From Bacteroidia bacterium (lineage in GTDB: Bacteria > Bacteroidota > Bacteroidia > UKL13-3): a stretch of 35,926 nucleotides of DNA. The DNA is taken from NCBI GenBank assembly GCA_018058135.1, contig JAGPCK010000029.1, positions 1 through 35,926 of the forward strand, written 5' to 3'. The notes below the pieces were generated by a model. The model saw only the letters and a list, made by a program, of their open reading frames with translations, made no database searches and was not told the DNA's origin. A program made the position numbers and the translations under genes. Positions 15,772 to 24,535 of the stretch are shown piece by piece (the first letter of the stretch is position 1; each line of letters begins with the position of its first letter).

Positions 15772-16170
15772 TCATAGGTTTTTCAGCATATCCAATAATT
15801 TTTCTGTGGTAATAGGCTTTATAATGTAATCTGTAACCTCATTAATAGCTTCGGCACGCTGAATATCTGAAGGAGCGATGGATGAAGATACAACATAAAT
15901 AGTGATCTTCTTTTCAAGTCTTGGTTTAAGTAAAGTAAACTCTTCCAAAAACTCCCAGCCATCCATCACAGGCATATTAAGATCCAGTAAAATTATTTCA
16001 GGCAACTGAGCAGCATTTTGAGCGACTGATCTCAAAAAATCCATGGCATCCAATCCGTTGGAAAATACTTTTATTGTATCTACAAGATTAGTTTGTGCAA
16101 TGACTCTTTGGGTAATAAGTTGAAAGATATCATCATCATCAACCAAACAAAGTGTTTTTATCCTTTTCAT
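15772..16170 (-). CDS. Single-domain response regulator (CheY-like)
   Basis: A 132-residue receiver domain without an output domain. Acidic cluster DDDD at 11-14, phospho-acceptor Asp63 in LLDLNMPVMDGWEF, Ser/Thr in VVSSS and Lys in IIKP are all present, so it should be phosphorylatable. It starts 5 bp after the PAS kinase stop, so kinase and regulator are almost certainly one transcript and a cognate pair. Such proteins usually act by protein-protein contact; the target is not evident here. Confidence 0.9.
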   Translation of the reverse strand: MKRIKTLCLVDDDDIFQLITQRVIAQTNLVDTIKVFSNGLDAMDFLRSVAQNAAQLPEIILLDLNMPVMDGWEFLEEFTLLKPRLEKKITIYVVSSSIAPSDIQRAEAINEVTDYIIKPITTEKLLDMLKNL

Positions 16171-16175
16171 AGTTA

Positions 16176-17243
16176 TTAAAGATTATTCAATTTAACAATA
16201 AACGTGCTTCCTTCTCCTTCTGTACTGTTAACACTCACGCTCCCTCCCATCGCTTCAATCTGGTTACGTGTCATAAATAATCCCAGTCCTTTTGCATTGG
16301 GATGCTGATGAAATGTTTTGCGCAATTTAAACATCTTGTGCCCGTGCTTTTTTAAATCAATTCCAAGCCCGTTGTCTTTTACTTCAAGGTGAAGCCACCC
16401 GTTATCAATATAACTTTTTATTTCTACCTCTGGCACCCTTAGTGGTGAACGGTATTTAATTGCATTACTAAGCAGATTAAACATAATACTCTCCATATAC
16501 TTACGGGGGAATTTAACCAATGGCGCTTCAGAGAAATCTACGCTAAGTCTTGTGCCAGTCTGTAGTATTTCACCTTGCAGTAAATCAGTAACATGGTGCG
16601 CCATCTTCCCTAAATCAACTACATCAACAGCAACTGAATAATCTGTACGTACCTGAATGATGTCTACTAATTCTTCAAAGGTTTCATGCAAAAATTCAAC
16701 CACCGGCTTTTGCTTGCACACCAGCATTTTAATGTCAGCTGCATCCAATGCTGACGTAATCATATCATTTAGCAGCAACAGGTTGGCCAATGGTGCCCTG
16801 ATGTTGTGTGCAATAATGTGACAGAAGTCTTCCAATTGCTTTTTTTGTTCTGTCAGCTGTGTAAGCATTCGCGACCGCTCTTTCAGTTTATCATCCAACT
16901 TTGCTTCTGTTTCTTTGAGCTGGGTAATATCAAACGACAATATAAGCACACCTTCTTCTACAGGCTGCATGCTTAATTCAAACCAACCCGAACTACCATC
17001 AGTATACTCAAACTGGTTAATGAGTTGTGCAGGGATCTTACTTTCCATACATTGCTTCAACTGAGCAAACATTTCTGTGTGTTCAATACCCTGATATTTC
17101 TCCATCATGGTGCACCCGATGTAAGTATCTTTAGGGGCCTTTCCGTGGTTGGCTACCACATCATTCACATACACATAACGCCAATTGGAATCAATAACCT
17201 GTGCCCCTTCAATGAGGTGATCAAAAGCAGCATATTTGTTCAT
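16176..17243 (-). CDS. PAS-domain sensor histidine kinase, soluble
   Basis: A 355-residue kinase with no signal peptide or membrane helix, so probably cytoplasmic. PAS domain at about 1-110 (VIDSNWRYVYVND, then GWFELSMQPV), a coiled coil at about 111-138, a dimerisation/phospho-acceptor helix with His146 in AHNIRAPLANL, and HATPase with N-box NLLSNAIKYRSP, G1 DNGLGID and G2 GLGLFMTRNQIEAMGG. It is the first gene of a two-gene unit with the receiver at 15772-16170. A promoter matching the Bacteroidota consensus lies just upstream (17273-17306). The ligand is unknown. Confidence 0.9.
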   Translation of the reverse strand: MNKYAAFDHLIEGAQVIDSNWRYVYVNDVVANHGKAPKDTYIGCTMMEKYQGIEHTEMFAQLKQCMESKIPAQLINQFEYTDGSSGWFELSMQPVEEGVLILSFDITQLKETEAKLDDKLKERSRMLTQLTEQKKQLEDFCHIIAHNIRAPLANLLLLNDMITSALDAADIKMLVCKQKPVVEFLHETFEELVDIIQVRTDYSVAVDVVDLGKMAHHVTDLLQGEILQTGTRLSVDFSEAPLVKFPRKYMESIMFNLLSNAIKYRSPLRVPEVEIKSYIDNGWLHLEVKDNGLGIDLKKHGHKMFKLRKTFHQHPNAKGLGLFMTRNQIEAMGGSVSVNSTEGEGSTFIVKLNNL

Positions 17244-17272
17244 AGGTTCATTATTCGCGGTTTTTAGTTACT

Positions 17273-17306
17273 CAAATGTAACTAATCCGTTTGACAACCA
17301 ATCAAA
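17273..17306 (-). promoter_or_regulatory. Putative Bacteroidota promoter of the PAS kinase gene
   Basis: On the minus strand TTTG (17306-17303) and TACATTTG (17280-17273) are separated by 22 bp, matching the TTTG / TAnnTTTG consensus of Bacteroidota primary-sigma promoters. The expected start site is about 25 bp upstream of the ATG at 17243. Confidence 0.55.
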
Positions 17307-17328
17307 AACAAAAAAAGGTCTTGAAAAT

Positions 17329-18351
17329 TTAAGGTAAGGGAGCAAAAAAATCAGCGTAGGAACGCAATACTTTTCCAACAACAAAATGTTGCACCAAAAG
17401 CAAATCTTTTTCCTCATCTAACAAAGCATAGTATCGCTCAGGGTCAAACTCCAACGGCTGATTTGTTTTTTCATCAAACTGCTGCATGGTTTGGCCATCA
17501 ACTGCTTTTAAGAAAAGGCGTAATTTTGTAACTTTCCCTTTTTTATTTTTCAACTCCACAATGCAGTATGAGGTGAGTGAAGCTACTGAATCTGCTTTTT
17601 GTTGGTTGAATGCCTGATCATACCCTTCGTAGTTGAGTTGTTCAAATGAGGCAAGGTAAAATTGCACCAACTGTTTATTGATGTTTTGCAGTGGCTCGGT
17701 TTTTTCGCTGAGAGGAACTACTGATCCATCTGCACTTACTACAAATGATTTTTGCGGCTCCATCGGGTATTCTACTTTAACATAGTCAATATCGGCAGCT
17801 CGCTCTTCAAAAATAGCCTTGGTTTTCCATTCTTTTTCTTTGGTAAAATAACGGGTATTGAGATAACCGTTAAAGCCGGGAATGTGCGTAATAAAAGGTG
17901 ACTTGGAATTTTCCATCAGCATGTAAGTACCCAATTGATCTACGGTTTGTATACCTACGTAGTATGTTTTGGCCAGTTCCCCTTTCTGATAAATTTCCAC
18001 CTTTACTGAACGGGTTGCCATGTCAGCCACCACACTGTTAAAGTCTTTCTCCGGAACAGGAAATTTTACTTCCAACAACTTCATAGTTTCGAGTAACGTG
18101 TTAATTTTAGGCTGACTTGCCTTATACTTGTTATTCACCTTCCACTCTCCCACATTCACACGCTCCAGTGTAATTGAGAAGCCTTGCTTATCTGCCAGAA
18201 AAATTTTGTCAATAACAGCTGTATCGGCTATGGCAAAATTACGTAGCTCACTTTTGAGTGTAGAAAATTTATTCCTGTTGAGCACAAAAAAAGTAAGTGC
18301 AGTCAAGAGCACAAATAACAGTATGTATAACTTGTTTCCTTTTAAACTCAT
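17329..18351 (-). CDS. DUF4340-type membrane-anchored protein of the gld cluster
   Basis: A 340-residue protein with one N-terminal membrane helix (LYILLFVLLTALTFFVL, about 8-24) and a large extracytoplasmic part containing repeated W-K-V-N-N and Y-Y-V-G strings of the DUF4340 type (GEWKVNNKYKA; KTYYVGIQ). The start ATG overlaps the gldG stop by 4 bp (ATGA), implying translational coupling. DUF4340 proteins are regularly found next to auxiliary ABC components of the GldG/ABC_transp_aux family, so a role in the same complex is likely. No catalytic motif was recognised. Confidence 0.8.
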   Translation of the reverse strand: MSLKGNKLYILLFVLLTALTFFVLNRNKFSTLKSELRNFAIADTAVIDKIFLADKQGFSITLERVNVGEWKVNNKYKASQPKINTLLETMKLLEVKFPVPEKDFNSVVADMATRSVKVEIYQKGELAKTYYVGIQTVDQLGTYMLMENSKSPFITHIPGFNGYLNTRYFTKEKEWKTKAIFEERAADIDYVKVEYPMEPQKSFVVSADGSVVPLSEKTEPLQNINKQLVQFYLASFEQLNYEGYDQAFNQQKADSVASLTSYCIVELKNKKGKVTKLRLFLKAVDGQTMQQFDEKTNQPLEFDPERYYALLDEEKDLLLVQHFVVGKVLRSYADFFAPLP

Positions 18352-20054
18352 GAGGTATATTTACGTTTACGCCACCAGGCATGCCAACCGCCAAATAAAA
18401 CCAGAAGCACTACCGGTATTACCATATTGATGAGTTGCCATTTCAATTTTTCACTCTTCAACTTTGCTCTGTCGAGCAGGCGAAGTTTGATTTCTTTCAT
18501 TCGCACCTCAATCAATCCTGATTCGTCACATAAGTAGTCAACACAATTCACCATAAAGTTCTTGTTGCCGAAAGTTTGTTTACTATACTTATCAAAACCA
18601 AGCGGATAAACTTGTCCTTCTTTACTTATCTGATTGCGGATAATATCTCCGTCAGCAATTACAATCATGCTGTTGCTATCGGTTTTCTCTTTGTATTGCA
18701 ATGCTTTTAAAGAACTGTCATTGCCTCCTTTATAACGATATTTGAATACTGATTCGAAGCCACCTTCCAACAACACGGCTACCGGCATGTTCGCTCTGTT
18801 AAACAACTCCGGATTAGGGTTCAGCCTGGCCATGTTGATGTTTACTCTGGCCGGATTACTTACCGTACGTGAATACAGGGAAGTATGCAGCAAAACCGTC
18901 TTATTCAGCTGCCGAGCACCCACTGTATCTATGGTATTGGTAAACTGCCCCCATACATAATCCAGATTTTTTACAATGGGATGATTACTGCTGGAACCCA
19001 TTACCGGATAAAATAACCAGGGCAGCATTTTGGTTTGTGCGGGTGCTCCGGGAAAATTATTGAGAATAGGAATGTAGTTGCTCTGTAAATCCTGCACCAA
19101 AACCGGATTTATGCGCACTCCGTAACGAAATAACATATCATCCAGATTAAGATCATAGTTGTAGGTCATAAACTCTCCGGCTGAGTTGCGTGTGCTATCC
19201 ACGTTGGCAAACAAGGCATCTATGAGCCAGATAACTTTGCCACCGTGCATGATGTATTGGTCAATTTTAAACTTATCGTATTCCGTAAAAAATGAATCGG
19301 GTTTGGCGATAATCATGCCATCAAACTCAGTAAGTTTTTCCACCGGGAAATCGTGCAGGTTGATGCGTCCCAACTCATAATACTCTGCTAATTCACGGGC
19401 AAAATCTGCCACTTCTTTCCCTTGCAATTCTCCGTTGCCGGTTAAGAAAGCTATTTTCTTTTTCTCCTCTATAGTGCATTTGCGCAACACGTTTGAAATC
19501 TGGTACTCGAGCAACTCCAGCGACTGGTTAATGGTTTGCTCAGGATCTGCACCAAACTGATTTTTGAGCAGGTTAAGCGGGTACTCTTTACCCTTGTAAG
19601 CAAAGGTAGCGCCCGGCACAATCAGCTTCTGAGACATTTCATCGTCTTGCTTTATTTGCACATTGGTAGGATACAAACCTTTCTCACCTAATTGCTGAAC
19701 AATCTCATTAATCTGCTCCGTTGTTTTCCCTTCAAACGGATCAATAAATTCATATTCAATTTTACCTTCAGAAACAATGCGGTATTCATCCAAAAGTTCA
19801 CGGGTAGAGTTGCGCAAGCGTTTAAATCCTGCCGGAAATTCTCCTTCCAGATAAACCTTAATGTACAATACATCATTTAGTTTGGAAGCCAAACGCTTTG
19901 AGCTGGCCGAAAGGGTATAGCGTTTTTCCTTGGTAAGGTCAACGCGAAAAAAGAGTTGCTGTGAAAGCACGTTAATGAGCACAATCACTCCCAGCGCCAG
20001 TAGTAATTTACTTGCACTGCTGCGGGTAGTCGGTATTTTTTTTTCTTTTACCAT
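18348..20054 (-). CDS. gldG: GldG, ABC-transporter auxiliary component (gliding motility)
   Basis: The preferred start is ATG 20054 (568 residues), overlapping the gldF stop as ATGGTAA; an upstream in-frame ATG at 20075 would add 7 residues and overlap gldF by 28 bp. There is an N-terminal membrane helix (LLLALGVIVLINVLSQQLFF), then a long extracytoplasmic region typical of ABC_transp_aux/GldG (DLTKEKRYTLS near the start, LTGNGE and DGMIIAKPDS centrally), and a C-terminal helix (VIPVVLLVLFGGWHAWW). In Flavobacterium johnsoniae GldA, GldF and GldG are thought to form an ABC complex needed for gliding. Order and overlap with gldF and gldA support the name. Confidence 0.87.
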   Translation of the reverse strand: MVKEKKIPTTRSSASKLLLALGVIVLINVLSQQLFFRVDLTKEKRYTLSASSKRLASKLNDVLYIKVYLEGEFPAGFKRLRNSTRELLDEYRIVSEGKIEYEFIDPFEGKTTEQINEIVQQLGEKGLYPTNVQIKQDDEMSQKLIVPGATFAYKGKEYPLNLLKNQFGADPEQTINQSLELLEYQISNVLRKCTIEEKKKIAFLTGNGELQGKEVADFARELAEYYELGRINLHDFPVEKLTEFDGMIIAKPDSFFTEYDKFKIDQYIMHGGKVIWLIDALFANVDSTRNSAGEFMTYNYDLNLDDMLFRYGVRINPVLVQDLQSNYIPILNNFPGAPAQTKMLPWLFYPVMGSSSNHPIVKNLDYVWGQFTNTIDTVGARQLNKTVLLHTSLYSRTVSNPARVNINMARLNPNPELFNRANMPVAVLLEGGFESVFKYRYKGGNDSSLKALQYKEKTDSNSMIVIADGDIIRNQISKEGQVYPLGFDKYSKQTFGNKNFMVNCVDYLCDESGLIEVRMKEIKLRLLDRAKLKSEKLKWQLINMVIPVVLLVLFGGWHAWWRKRKYTS

Positions 20055-20776
20055 TTTCTGCCGGAGAATATCCATTTGGTAAAACCTAAAAACAGGGCAA
20101 TAAAACTGAGAAAATAAATCAGATCTCTTGAATCCAATACTCCTCTGCTGATGGAGTCGTAATGTGTGTTGATACTTAAATATTCAATTACATGGTCAAA
20201 CGAACCCAGCAAACGAAAATCACTGAACAGGTCAAACACAATGAAAAAGAAAAAGCACAAAAACATGCTGAGGATAAACGACACAATTTGATTTGACGTA
20301 ATTACCGAAGAAAAAATACCGACAGATACAAAACAGGAGGAGAGCAAAAATAAACCCGTATATGAGCCCCATGTTGCCCCTATGTCAATATTCCCTTTGG
20401 GGGCACCCAACTGGTAAATACTGTAGAAATAAAGTAGTGTAGGCAACAAGGAAAACAATACCAGCAGAACTCCGGCAAAATATTTTCCGAGAATAATATC
20501 CCAATCTGTAAGAGGTTTGGTGCTGAGTAATTCTATGGTTCCGGCTTTTTTCTCTTCTGAAAAAGAGCGCATGGTAATAGCGGATACTAAAAAGATAAAT
20601 ATCCAGGGGCCCATAGAAAAAAGGGTATCCAGATTAGCATACCCGTTATCAAAAATATTCATCTCGGGCACAATCCACGTAAACATACCAATGGCAAGTA
20701 AAAACACCATGATGGTGATGTAAGCTATGAGCGAGCTTAAAAAACTATTGACTTCTTTTTTTAATACACTCCACAT
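20048..20776 (-). CDS. gldF: GldF, ABC-transporter permease (gliding motility)
   Basis: A 242-residue integral membrane protein with about six hydrophobic helices (IAYITIMVFLLAIGMFTW; WIFIFLVSAITM; VLLVLFSLLPTLLYFYSIY; YTGLFLLSSCFVSVGIF; FILSMFLCFFFFIVFDLF; LIYFLSFIALFLGF). The cytoplasmic loop MRSFSEEKKAGTIELLSTKPL is the ATPase-contact signature of ABC-2 permeases of the GldF/NosY kind. It starts 1 bp after the gldA stop and overlaps gldG, so the three are one operon. Length is normal for GldF. Confidence 0.88.
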   Translation of the reverse strand: MWSVLKKEVNSFLSSLIAYITIMVFLLAIGMFTWIVPEMNIFDNGYANLDTLFSMGPWIFIFLVSAITMRSFSEEKKAGTIELLSTKPLTDWDIILGKYFAGVLLVLFSLLPTLLYFYSIYQLGAPKGNIDIGATWGSYTGLFLLSSCFVSVGIFSSVITSNQIVSFILSMFLCFFFFIVFDLFSDFRLLGSFDHVIEYLSINTHYDSISRGVLDSRDLIYFLSFIALFLGFTKWIFSGRKW

Positions 20777-20777
20777 A

Positions 20778-21686
20778 CTATTGCGCCCCTGTTAATTTTC
20801 TGAACACATCTTCCAATGAGGTGTCCTGCATGTTTACTGACAATAGCACCAACTGATGCTCCACCGCGAAAGCAAAAAGCTGCTCGCGAATGTCTCTATC
20901 GGCTGTTACTACTACTTTGGTATTGCCGTCTGCTTTTACCTGACGCACTCCCTGAATGCTGCGTAACAGATTAACGTTAATCGGATGTTTAAATTCAGCA
21001 GTAAAGGTAAATTCCTGTGTGGCTCTTTTTTGAAGTTCCTCTGAAGTACTGTCGGCCACCAATTTTCCTTTATTGATGATAAGCACCCTATCACACATAG
21101 CTTGCACCTCTTGCATAATGTGTGTCGACAAAATCACTGTCTTATCTTTTCCTGCCTCTTTAATGAGGTTACGTATTTCAACAATCTGGTTGGGGTCAAG
21201 TCCGGAAGTGGGTTCATCAAGTATTAAAACTTCAGGGTTATGAATCATAGCCTGAGCCAGCCCTACCCTTTGGCGGTATCCTTTCGATAATGCGCTGATT
21301 TGTTTTTTGTATTCATTTGTGAGCCCTGTGACTTCCACCATTCGCTCAACAGCCGCTTTTGTTCCCTTTCCTAACTGATGTACACCGGCCACAAATTCAA
21401 GGTACTCTTTTACGTACATGTCCAGGTACAAGGGATTGTGCTCAGGCAGGTAACCAATTCGCTTCTTCACCTCCATGGGATTTTGCTCTACGTTAAATCC
21501 ACAAACGTCAATGCTGCCTGAAGTTGCCGGTAGGTAGCAGGTAATCATTTTCATGGTAGTGGATTTTCCGGCTCCGTTCGGACCCAAAAAACCTATTACT
21601 GAACCCTTACTTGCGGTGAATGAAATATCATCCACTGCCTGCTGTGTTCCGTATACTTTTACCAGATTTGATACTGTTACGCTCAA
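20778..21686 (-). CDS. gldA: GldA, ABC-transporter ATPase (gliding motility)
   Basis: A 302-residue ABC ATPase. Walker A GPNGAGKST (35-43), signature LSKGYRQRVGLAQAM, Walker B VLILDEPTSGLDP and switch His in LSTHIMQEV are intact; a C-terminal extension (about 225-302) ends SLEDVFRKLTG as in GldA-like and drug-efflux ATPases. The start codon is TTG: an in-frame stop lies four codons upstream and no ATG or GTG is available at the right place. It energises the GldF/GldG membrane complex. A weak promoter and terminator-like hairpin separate it from the upstream glycosyltransferase gene. Confidence 0.88.
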   Translation of the reverse strand: MSVTVSNLVKVYGTQQAVDDISFTASKGSVIGFLGPNGAGKSTTMKMITCYLPATSGSIDVCGFNVEQNPMEVKKRIGYLPEHNPLYLDMYVKEYLEFVAGVHQLGKGTKAAVERMVEVTGLTNEYKKQISALSKGYRQRVGLAQAMIHNPEVLILDEPTSGLDPNQIVEIRNLIKEAGKDKTVILSTHIMQEVQAMCDRVLIINKGKLVADSTSEELQKRATQEFTFTAEFKHPINVNLLRSIQGVRQVKADGNTKVVVTADRDIREQLFAFAVEHQLVLLSVNMQDTSLEDVFRKLTGAQ

Positions 21687-21705
21687 TGTAGTGTTTTAAT
21701 GGCCA

Positions 21706-21733
21706 CGAAAATAATTAAAACCTGTGTATGCAA
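21706..21733 (-). promoter_or_regulatory. Possible gldA promoter
   Basis: On the minus strand TTG (21733-21731) and TATTTTCG (21713-21706, one base off TAnnTTTG) are 17 bp apart, about 20 bp upstream of the TTG start of gldA. It overlaps a hairpin that may end the upstream transcript. Confidence 0.35.
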
Positions 21734-21740
21734 GTCAGGT
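21720..21740 (-). terminator. Weak terminator-like hairpin after the glycosyltransferase gene
   Basis: On the minus strand ACCTG (21740-21736) pairs with CAGGT (21724-21720) around an 11-base loop, followed by a T-rich run (TTTAATTATTTT). The stem is short, so termination would be partial at best. Confidence 0.35.
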
Positions 21741-21776
21741 ATTTACCCCCAAGGGCTGCATGAGGTGTACAGTGGG

Positions 21777-22502
21777 TTAATCAGCTTTGAATAAACCGTA
21801 TTTCAGAATGCAATAAATTGCTCTGAAACCATCTTTCCAGCCAATCTTTTTACCTTCTTCGTAAGTGCGCCCGTAATAGGAAATACCTACTTCATAAATA
21901 TTTAACCCTTTGATACGGGCGATTTTATGAGTCACTTCCGGTTCAAATCCAAATCTTTTCTCTTTCAACTTGAGGCCTTGCACCACATCTGTTCTGAATA
22001 ATTTATAACAGGTCTCCATATCGCTCAGGTTGAGGTTGGAGAAAATATTACTCAGAAAGGTAAGAAACTGATTACCCAGTGTGTGCCAGAAAAATAAGAT
22101 ACGATGAGGTTTCCCACCTGTAAAACGCGAACCATACACCACGTCAGCAAAGCCTTCGACAATGGGTTTAAGCAATTCGTTGTACTCACGGGGGTCATAC
22201 TCCAAATCAGCATCCTGAATGATAACGTACTCACCGGTAGCTTTAGCAATTCCGGTGTGCAAAGCCGCTCCTTTTCCCTGGTTTACTTCATGTTTGTAAT
22301 AGCTGATGGGCAAGTCTTTGTTAGCTGCCTGATAACTTAATATGGCTTCCTCTGTATTGTCTTTAGAGCAGTCATTAACAATAATCACTTCTTTCTCAAT
22401 GCCGTTAAGCAATTGTACTTCTTTCACCCGATTGAGAATAAAATGGATGGTTTTTCCTTCGTTGTAGGCCGGGATAACTATGCTGAGTTTTCGGATATTC
22501 AC
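21777..22502 (-). CDS. Family-2 glycosyltransferase (DPM1/GtrB-like)
   Basis: A GT-A fold transferase of about 241 residues. The start GTG 22502 is preferred because it gives the usual short lead into [14 protein letters not shown]; an in-frame TTG at 22526 overlapping the upstream stop is the alternative (249 residues). Visible motifs: [12 protein letters not shown] (nucleotide site), [31 protein letters not shown] with the metal-binding DAD, and [10 protein letters not shown]. There are no C-terminal membrane helices, so it resembles the catalytic part of polyprenyl-phosphate glycosyltransferases. Substrate is unknown; a cell-envelope glycan role is likely. It follows the NlpC/P60 gene without a gap. 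Confidence 0.85.
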   Translation of the reverse strand: MNIRKLSIVIPAYNEGKTIHFILNRVKEVQLLNGIEKEVIIVNDCSKDNTEEAILSYQAANKDLPISYYKHEVNQGKGAALHTGIAKATGEYVIIQDADLEYDPREYNELLKPIVEGFADVVYGSRFTGGKPHRILFFWHTLGNQFLTFLSNIFSNLNLSDMETCYKLFRTDVVQGLKLKEKRFGFEPEVTHKIARIKGLNIYEVGISYYGRTYEEGKKIGWKDGFRAIYCILKYGLFKAD

Positions 22503-22522
22503 AAGGCAAATGTATTGATTTT

Positions 22523-23050
22523 TCAATTAATGCGCCCTGCTCCCACAAAGCTGTTTTTAAAATAGGCTTCATCCAGACCACTGATCATCACTCCTTTGCT
22601 GCTGCTCACGTGTACAAACTTATTTTCATTGAGGTAAAGTCCCACGTGTGAAACCTTTACTGATTTAATTTTAAAAAACACCAAATCACCTTCTCTCAAA
22701 TCTTTTGATTCAATTCGTTGGGTTTTGGTAAACATCTCATGCGAACTACGACCCACATCTTTGCGGTACACTTCGGCTAACACCATTTTTATAAAACAGG
22801 AGCAATCGGTACCTGATTTAGAACAGCCATTATCCTTATGCGGAACACCTATCCAATCCTGAATTAATTCATACAAAGCAATATTGGATTGTTCGTTGAT
22901 GCTGACGTTGAGTTGCTTCGAGAGTTGCGCTATCTTCTTTCGTTCCGTTTTGGCGGATGTTGAAGAAACTGTTTTACGCGATTTGCAGGAGGGTAGTAAA
23001 ATTACCCCGCTCAAAAAAAACAGTAGTATGTATTTGCGGAAAGGTCTCAC
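22523..23050 (-). CDS. NlpC/P60 family lipoprotein (peptidoglycan endopeptidase)
   Basis: A 175-residue lipoprotein: hydrophobic segment followed by lipobox LLPSC with Cys22 as lipidation site. The C-terminal NlpC/P60 domain (about 58-172) has catalytic Cys83 in GTDCSCFIK, His135 in VSHVGLYL and polar third residue His147 in FVHVSSSKG. The GDLVFFK string before the catalytic His is typical. The family hydrolyses peptide bonds in cell-wall stem peptides. It lies 18 bp after paaD and overlaps the region of the next start, so it may be read from the paa promoter, though its function has no known link to phenylacetate. Confidence 0.88.
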   Translation of the reverse strand: MRPFRKYILLFFLSGVILLPSCKSRKTVSSTSAKTERKKIAQLSKQLNVSINEQSNIALYELIQDWIGVPHKDNGCSKSGTDCSCFIKMVLAEVYRKDVGRSSHEMFTKTQRIESKDLREGDLVFFKIKSVKVSHVGLYLNENKFVHVSSSKGVMISGLDEAYFKNSFVGAGRIN

Positions 23051-23068
23051 TCCGCAAAAATATAAAAA

Positions 23069-23554
23069 TTATACTACAGGTTTAAATTGTTCAAAGGCTT
23101 GCAAACAATTGTTGCAATAATGCAGTGAACGGCACAAAGTAGGCCCGAAAGGCGACTTGGTATCCGTATTAGTGCTGCCGCAAAACGGACAAGGAACATG
23201 TTCCAATAACTCCTGCGTTATTTCTCCGTTGTGTTTGGGCGGTGGTGCCAGACCATGTTTTTTTAAACACATCAACCCCCGTTCAGTAATTTTATTACTG
23301 TCCCAGGGTTTATCAAAGGTGGTCACCACGTGAGGTGAGGAAATACCTGCTTCTCGCAAACGGTCGGCCACCATGTTTTCCATCATTTTTATTGCCGGAC
23401 AACCGGAAAATGTAGGAGTCATTTCTACATACACATCATCTTCACCACGCACTTCTATTTTGGTAATGATACCCATATCCACCATACTGAGCGTAGGAAT
23501 TTCAGGATCCTTAACTACTTCGAGTATTTTCCAGATATCTTGTTCGTTGTACAT
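23069..23554 (-). CDS. paaD: PaaD, phenylacetyl-CoA epoxidase accessory/assembly protein
   Basis: A 161-residue protein with an N-terminal MIP18/DUF59 domain (KDPEIPTLSMVDMGIITKIEV; FSGCPAIKMME) and a C-terminal cysteine cluster (CPFCGSTNTDT, then CRSLHYCNNC) that could bind zinc or iron-sulfur. This combination is characteristic of PaaD, which is needed for a functional epoxidase, probably in iron-sulfur or diiron maturation. Its ATG follows the stop codon of the TIR gene by a single base, where in ordinary operons it would follow paaC directly. Base composition is like paaC, not like the inserted gene. Confidence 0.92.
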   Translation of the reverse strand: MYNEQDIWKILEVVKDPEIPTLSMVDMGIITKIEVRGEDDVYVEMTPTFSGCPAIKMMENMVADRLREAGISSPHVVTTFDKPWDSNKITERGLMCLKKHGLAPPPKHNGEITQELLEHVPCPFCGSTNTDTKSPFGPTLCRSLHYCNNCLQAFEQFKPVV

Positions 23555-23555
23555 G

Positions 23556-24524
23556 TTATTTAATTTTATTGAGCCCGTTTAAATAGGTTAAAAAAGCTTC
23601 TCGGACCTTAATAATATCAACTTCGCATTTAGCTAATCCTTGCATCTGAATCAAAAAAGGGCAAGGGTTCGTATAATCCATAGTCCCACCAACAATTTCC
23701 ATCAAGTCCTTATTCTTAAAATCAGATAAGTCAATATCAACAAAACTGAAAGAGCTTACTATTTCCTCATTAATCATTAACTCTATTATCTTGTTTTTAA
23801 TGTCCAACTTATATGAAAGGAAGAACGTGCTATTTGGAGGGCCAGTTTTACTTAAACGAGCATTTAGTGAAATTTCAATATTGTTTGAAGTAGTTAATGT
23901 GACTGCAATAGAATTATTTTCATGAATTAATATTGACAACTTTGAATGTCGCCTTCCTCTAACTCCCAATTGGTACAGACACTTTTCCATCTGTGGATTG
24001 TAAAGATGTGGGAGGGCTGCACCAATAATTAATATTAGCCCATCTTTTTCGATATCGATTGACTCATCAAATTTTGTAACAATGAATCCTGTATGATTTG
24101 AAATCCCTGAATGATCAATTATTTCCTGACATAAAAAATCAATTCCCTTATTTGTATTTGTTCCTTTTATATCATGCAGAAGAGGATACTTTTTAGCAAA
24201 GTCAGAATGATCTATATTGTGAAATATGGGAATTATTCGCTTGCCCGTTGTTGTTGAAATGGAAAAAATAGAGTTCAATTCTTTATTTGTCCAATCCTTT
24301 CGTAAAAATTCTGGGCTTATAATTAATAAGAATACCTTAGATTCTATTAGCCCTTGATTTATTTTCTCAACAATACTATCGCCAAGCTTAATAGAATATT
24401 CATCATAGAACGTCAGATAACCAAATTTTAGCAATCTATTGGCAAATTCACGAACAAACTCATCTTTGTCTTCGCTTGCATGACTAATAAAAAAATCAAC
24501 TGTCTTTTTTCTTTCTTCTGACAT
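23556..24524 (-). CDS. TIR-domain protein inserted between paaC and paaD
   Basis: A 322-residue protein from ATG 24524; an in-frame GTG at 24542 overlapping the paaC stop would add 6 residues. The N-terminal TIR_2 domain (about 8-140) shows DFFISHASEDKDEF, YDEYSIKLGDSI, VFLLIISPEFL and RKDWTNKEL. The W-x-x-x-E motif (W78, E82) carries the glutamate that is catalytic in NAD-cleaving TIR proteins, so enzyme activity is plausible. The C-terminal half (about 150-322) has no motif I can name; strings such as SYKLDIKNKIIELMINEEIV look like a LamG/concanavalin-like beta-sandwich. No membrane segment. It is much more AT-rich than its neighbours: two sampled 60-base lines have 18 and 16 G/C, against 29 in paaC and 27 in paaD. 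Its product has no known part in phenylacetate breakdown; acquisition by transfer is likely. Confidence 0.87.
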   Translation of the reverse strand: MSEERKKTVDFFISHASEDKDEFVREFANRLLKFGYLTFYDEYSIKLGDSIVEKINQGLIESKVFLLIISPEFLRKDWTNKELNSIFSISTTTGKRIIPIFHNIDHSDFAKKYPLLHDIKGTNTNKGIDFLCQEIIDHSGISNHTGFIVTKFDESIDIEKDGLILIIGAALPHLYNPQMEKCLYQLGVRGRRHSKLSILIHENNSIAVTLTTSNNIEISLNARLSKTGPPNSTFFLSYKLDIKNKIIELMINEEIVSSFSFVDIDLSDFKNKDLMEIVGGTMDYTNPCPFLIQMQGLAKCEVDIIKVREAFLTYLNGLNKIK

Positions 24525-24535
24525 ACTAGTATTTT

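Noticed and set aside
20055..20075. Upstream ATG for gldG
   Set aside because: It would overlap gldF by 28 bp; the ATG at 20054 gives the compact ATGGTAA overlap seen elsewhere in the operon.
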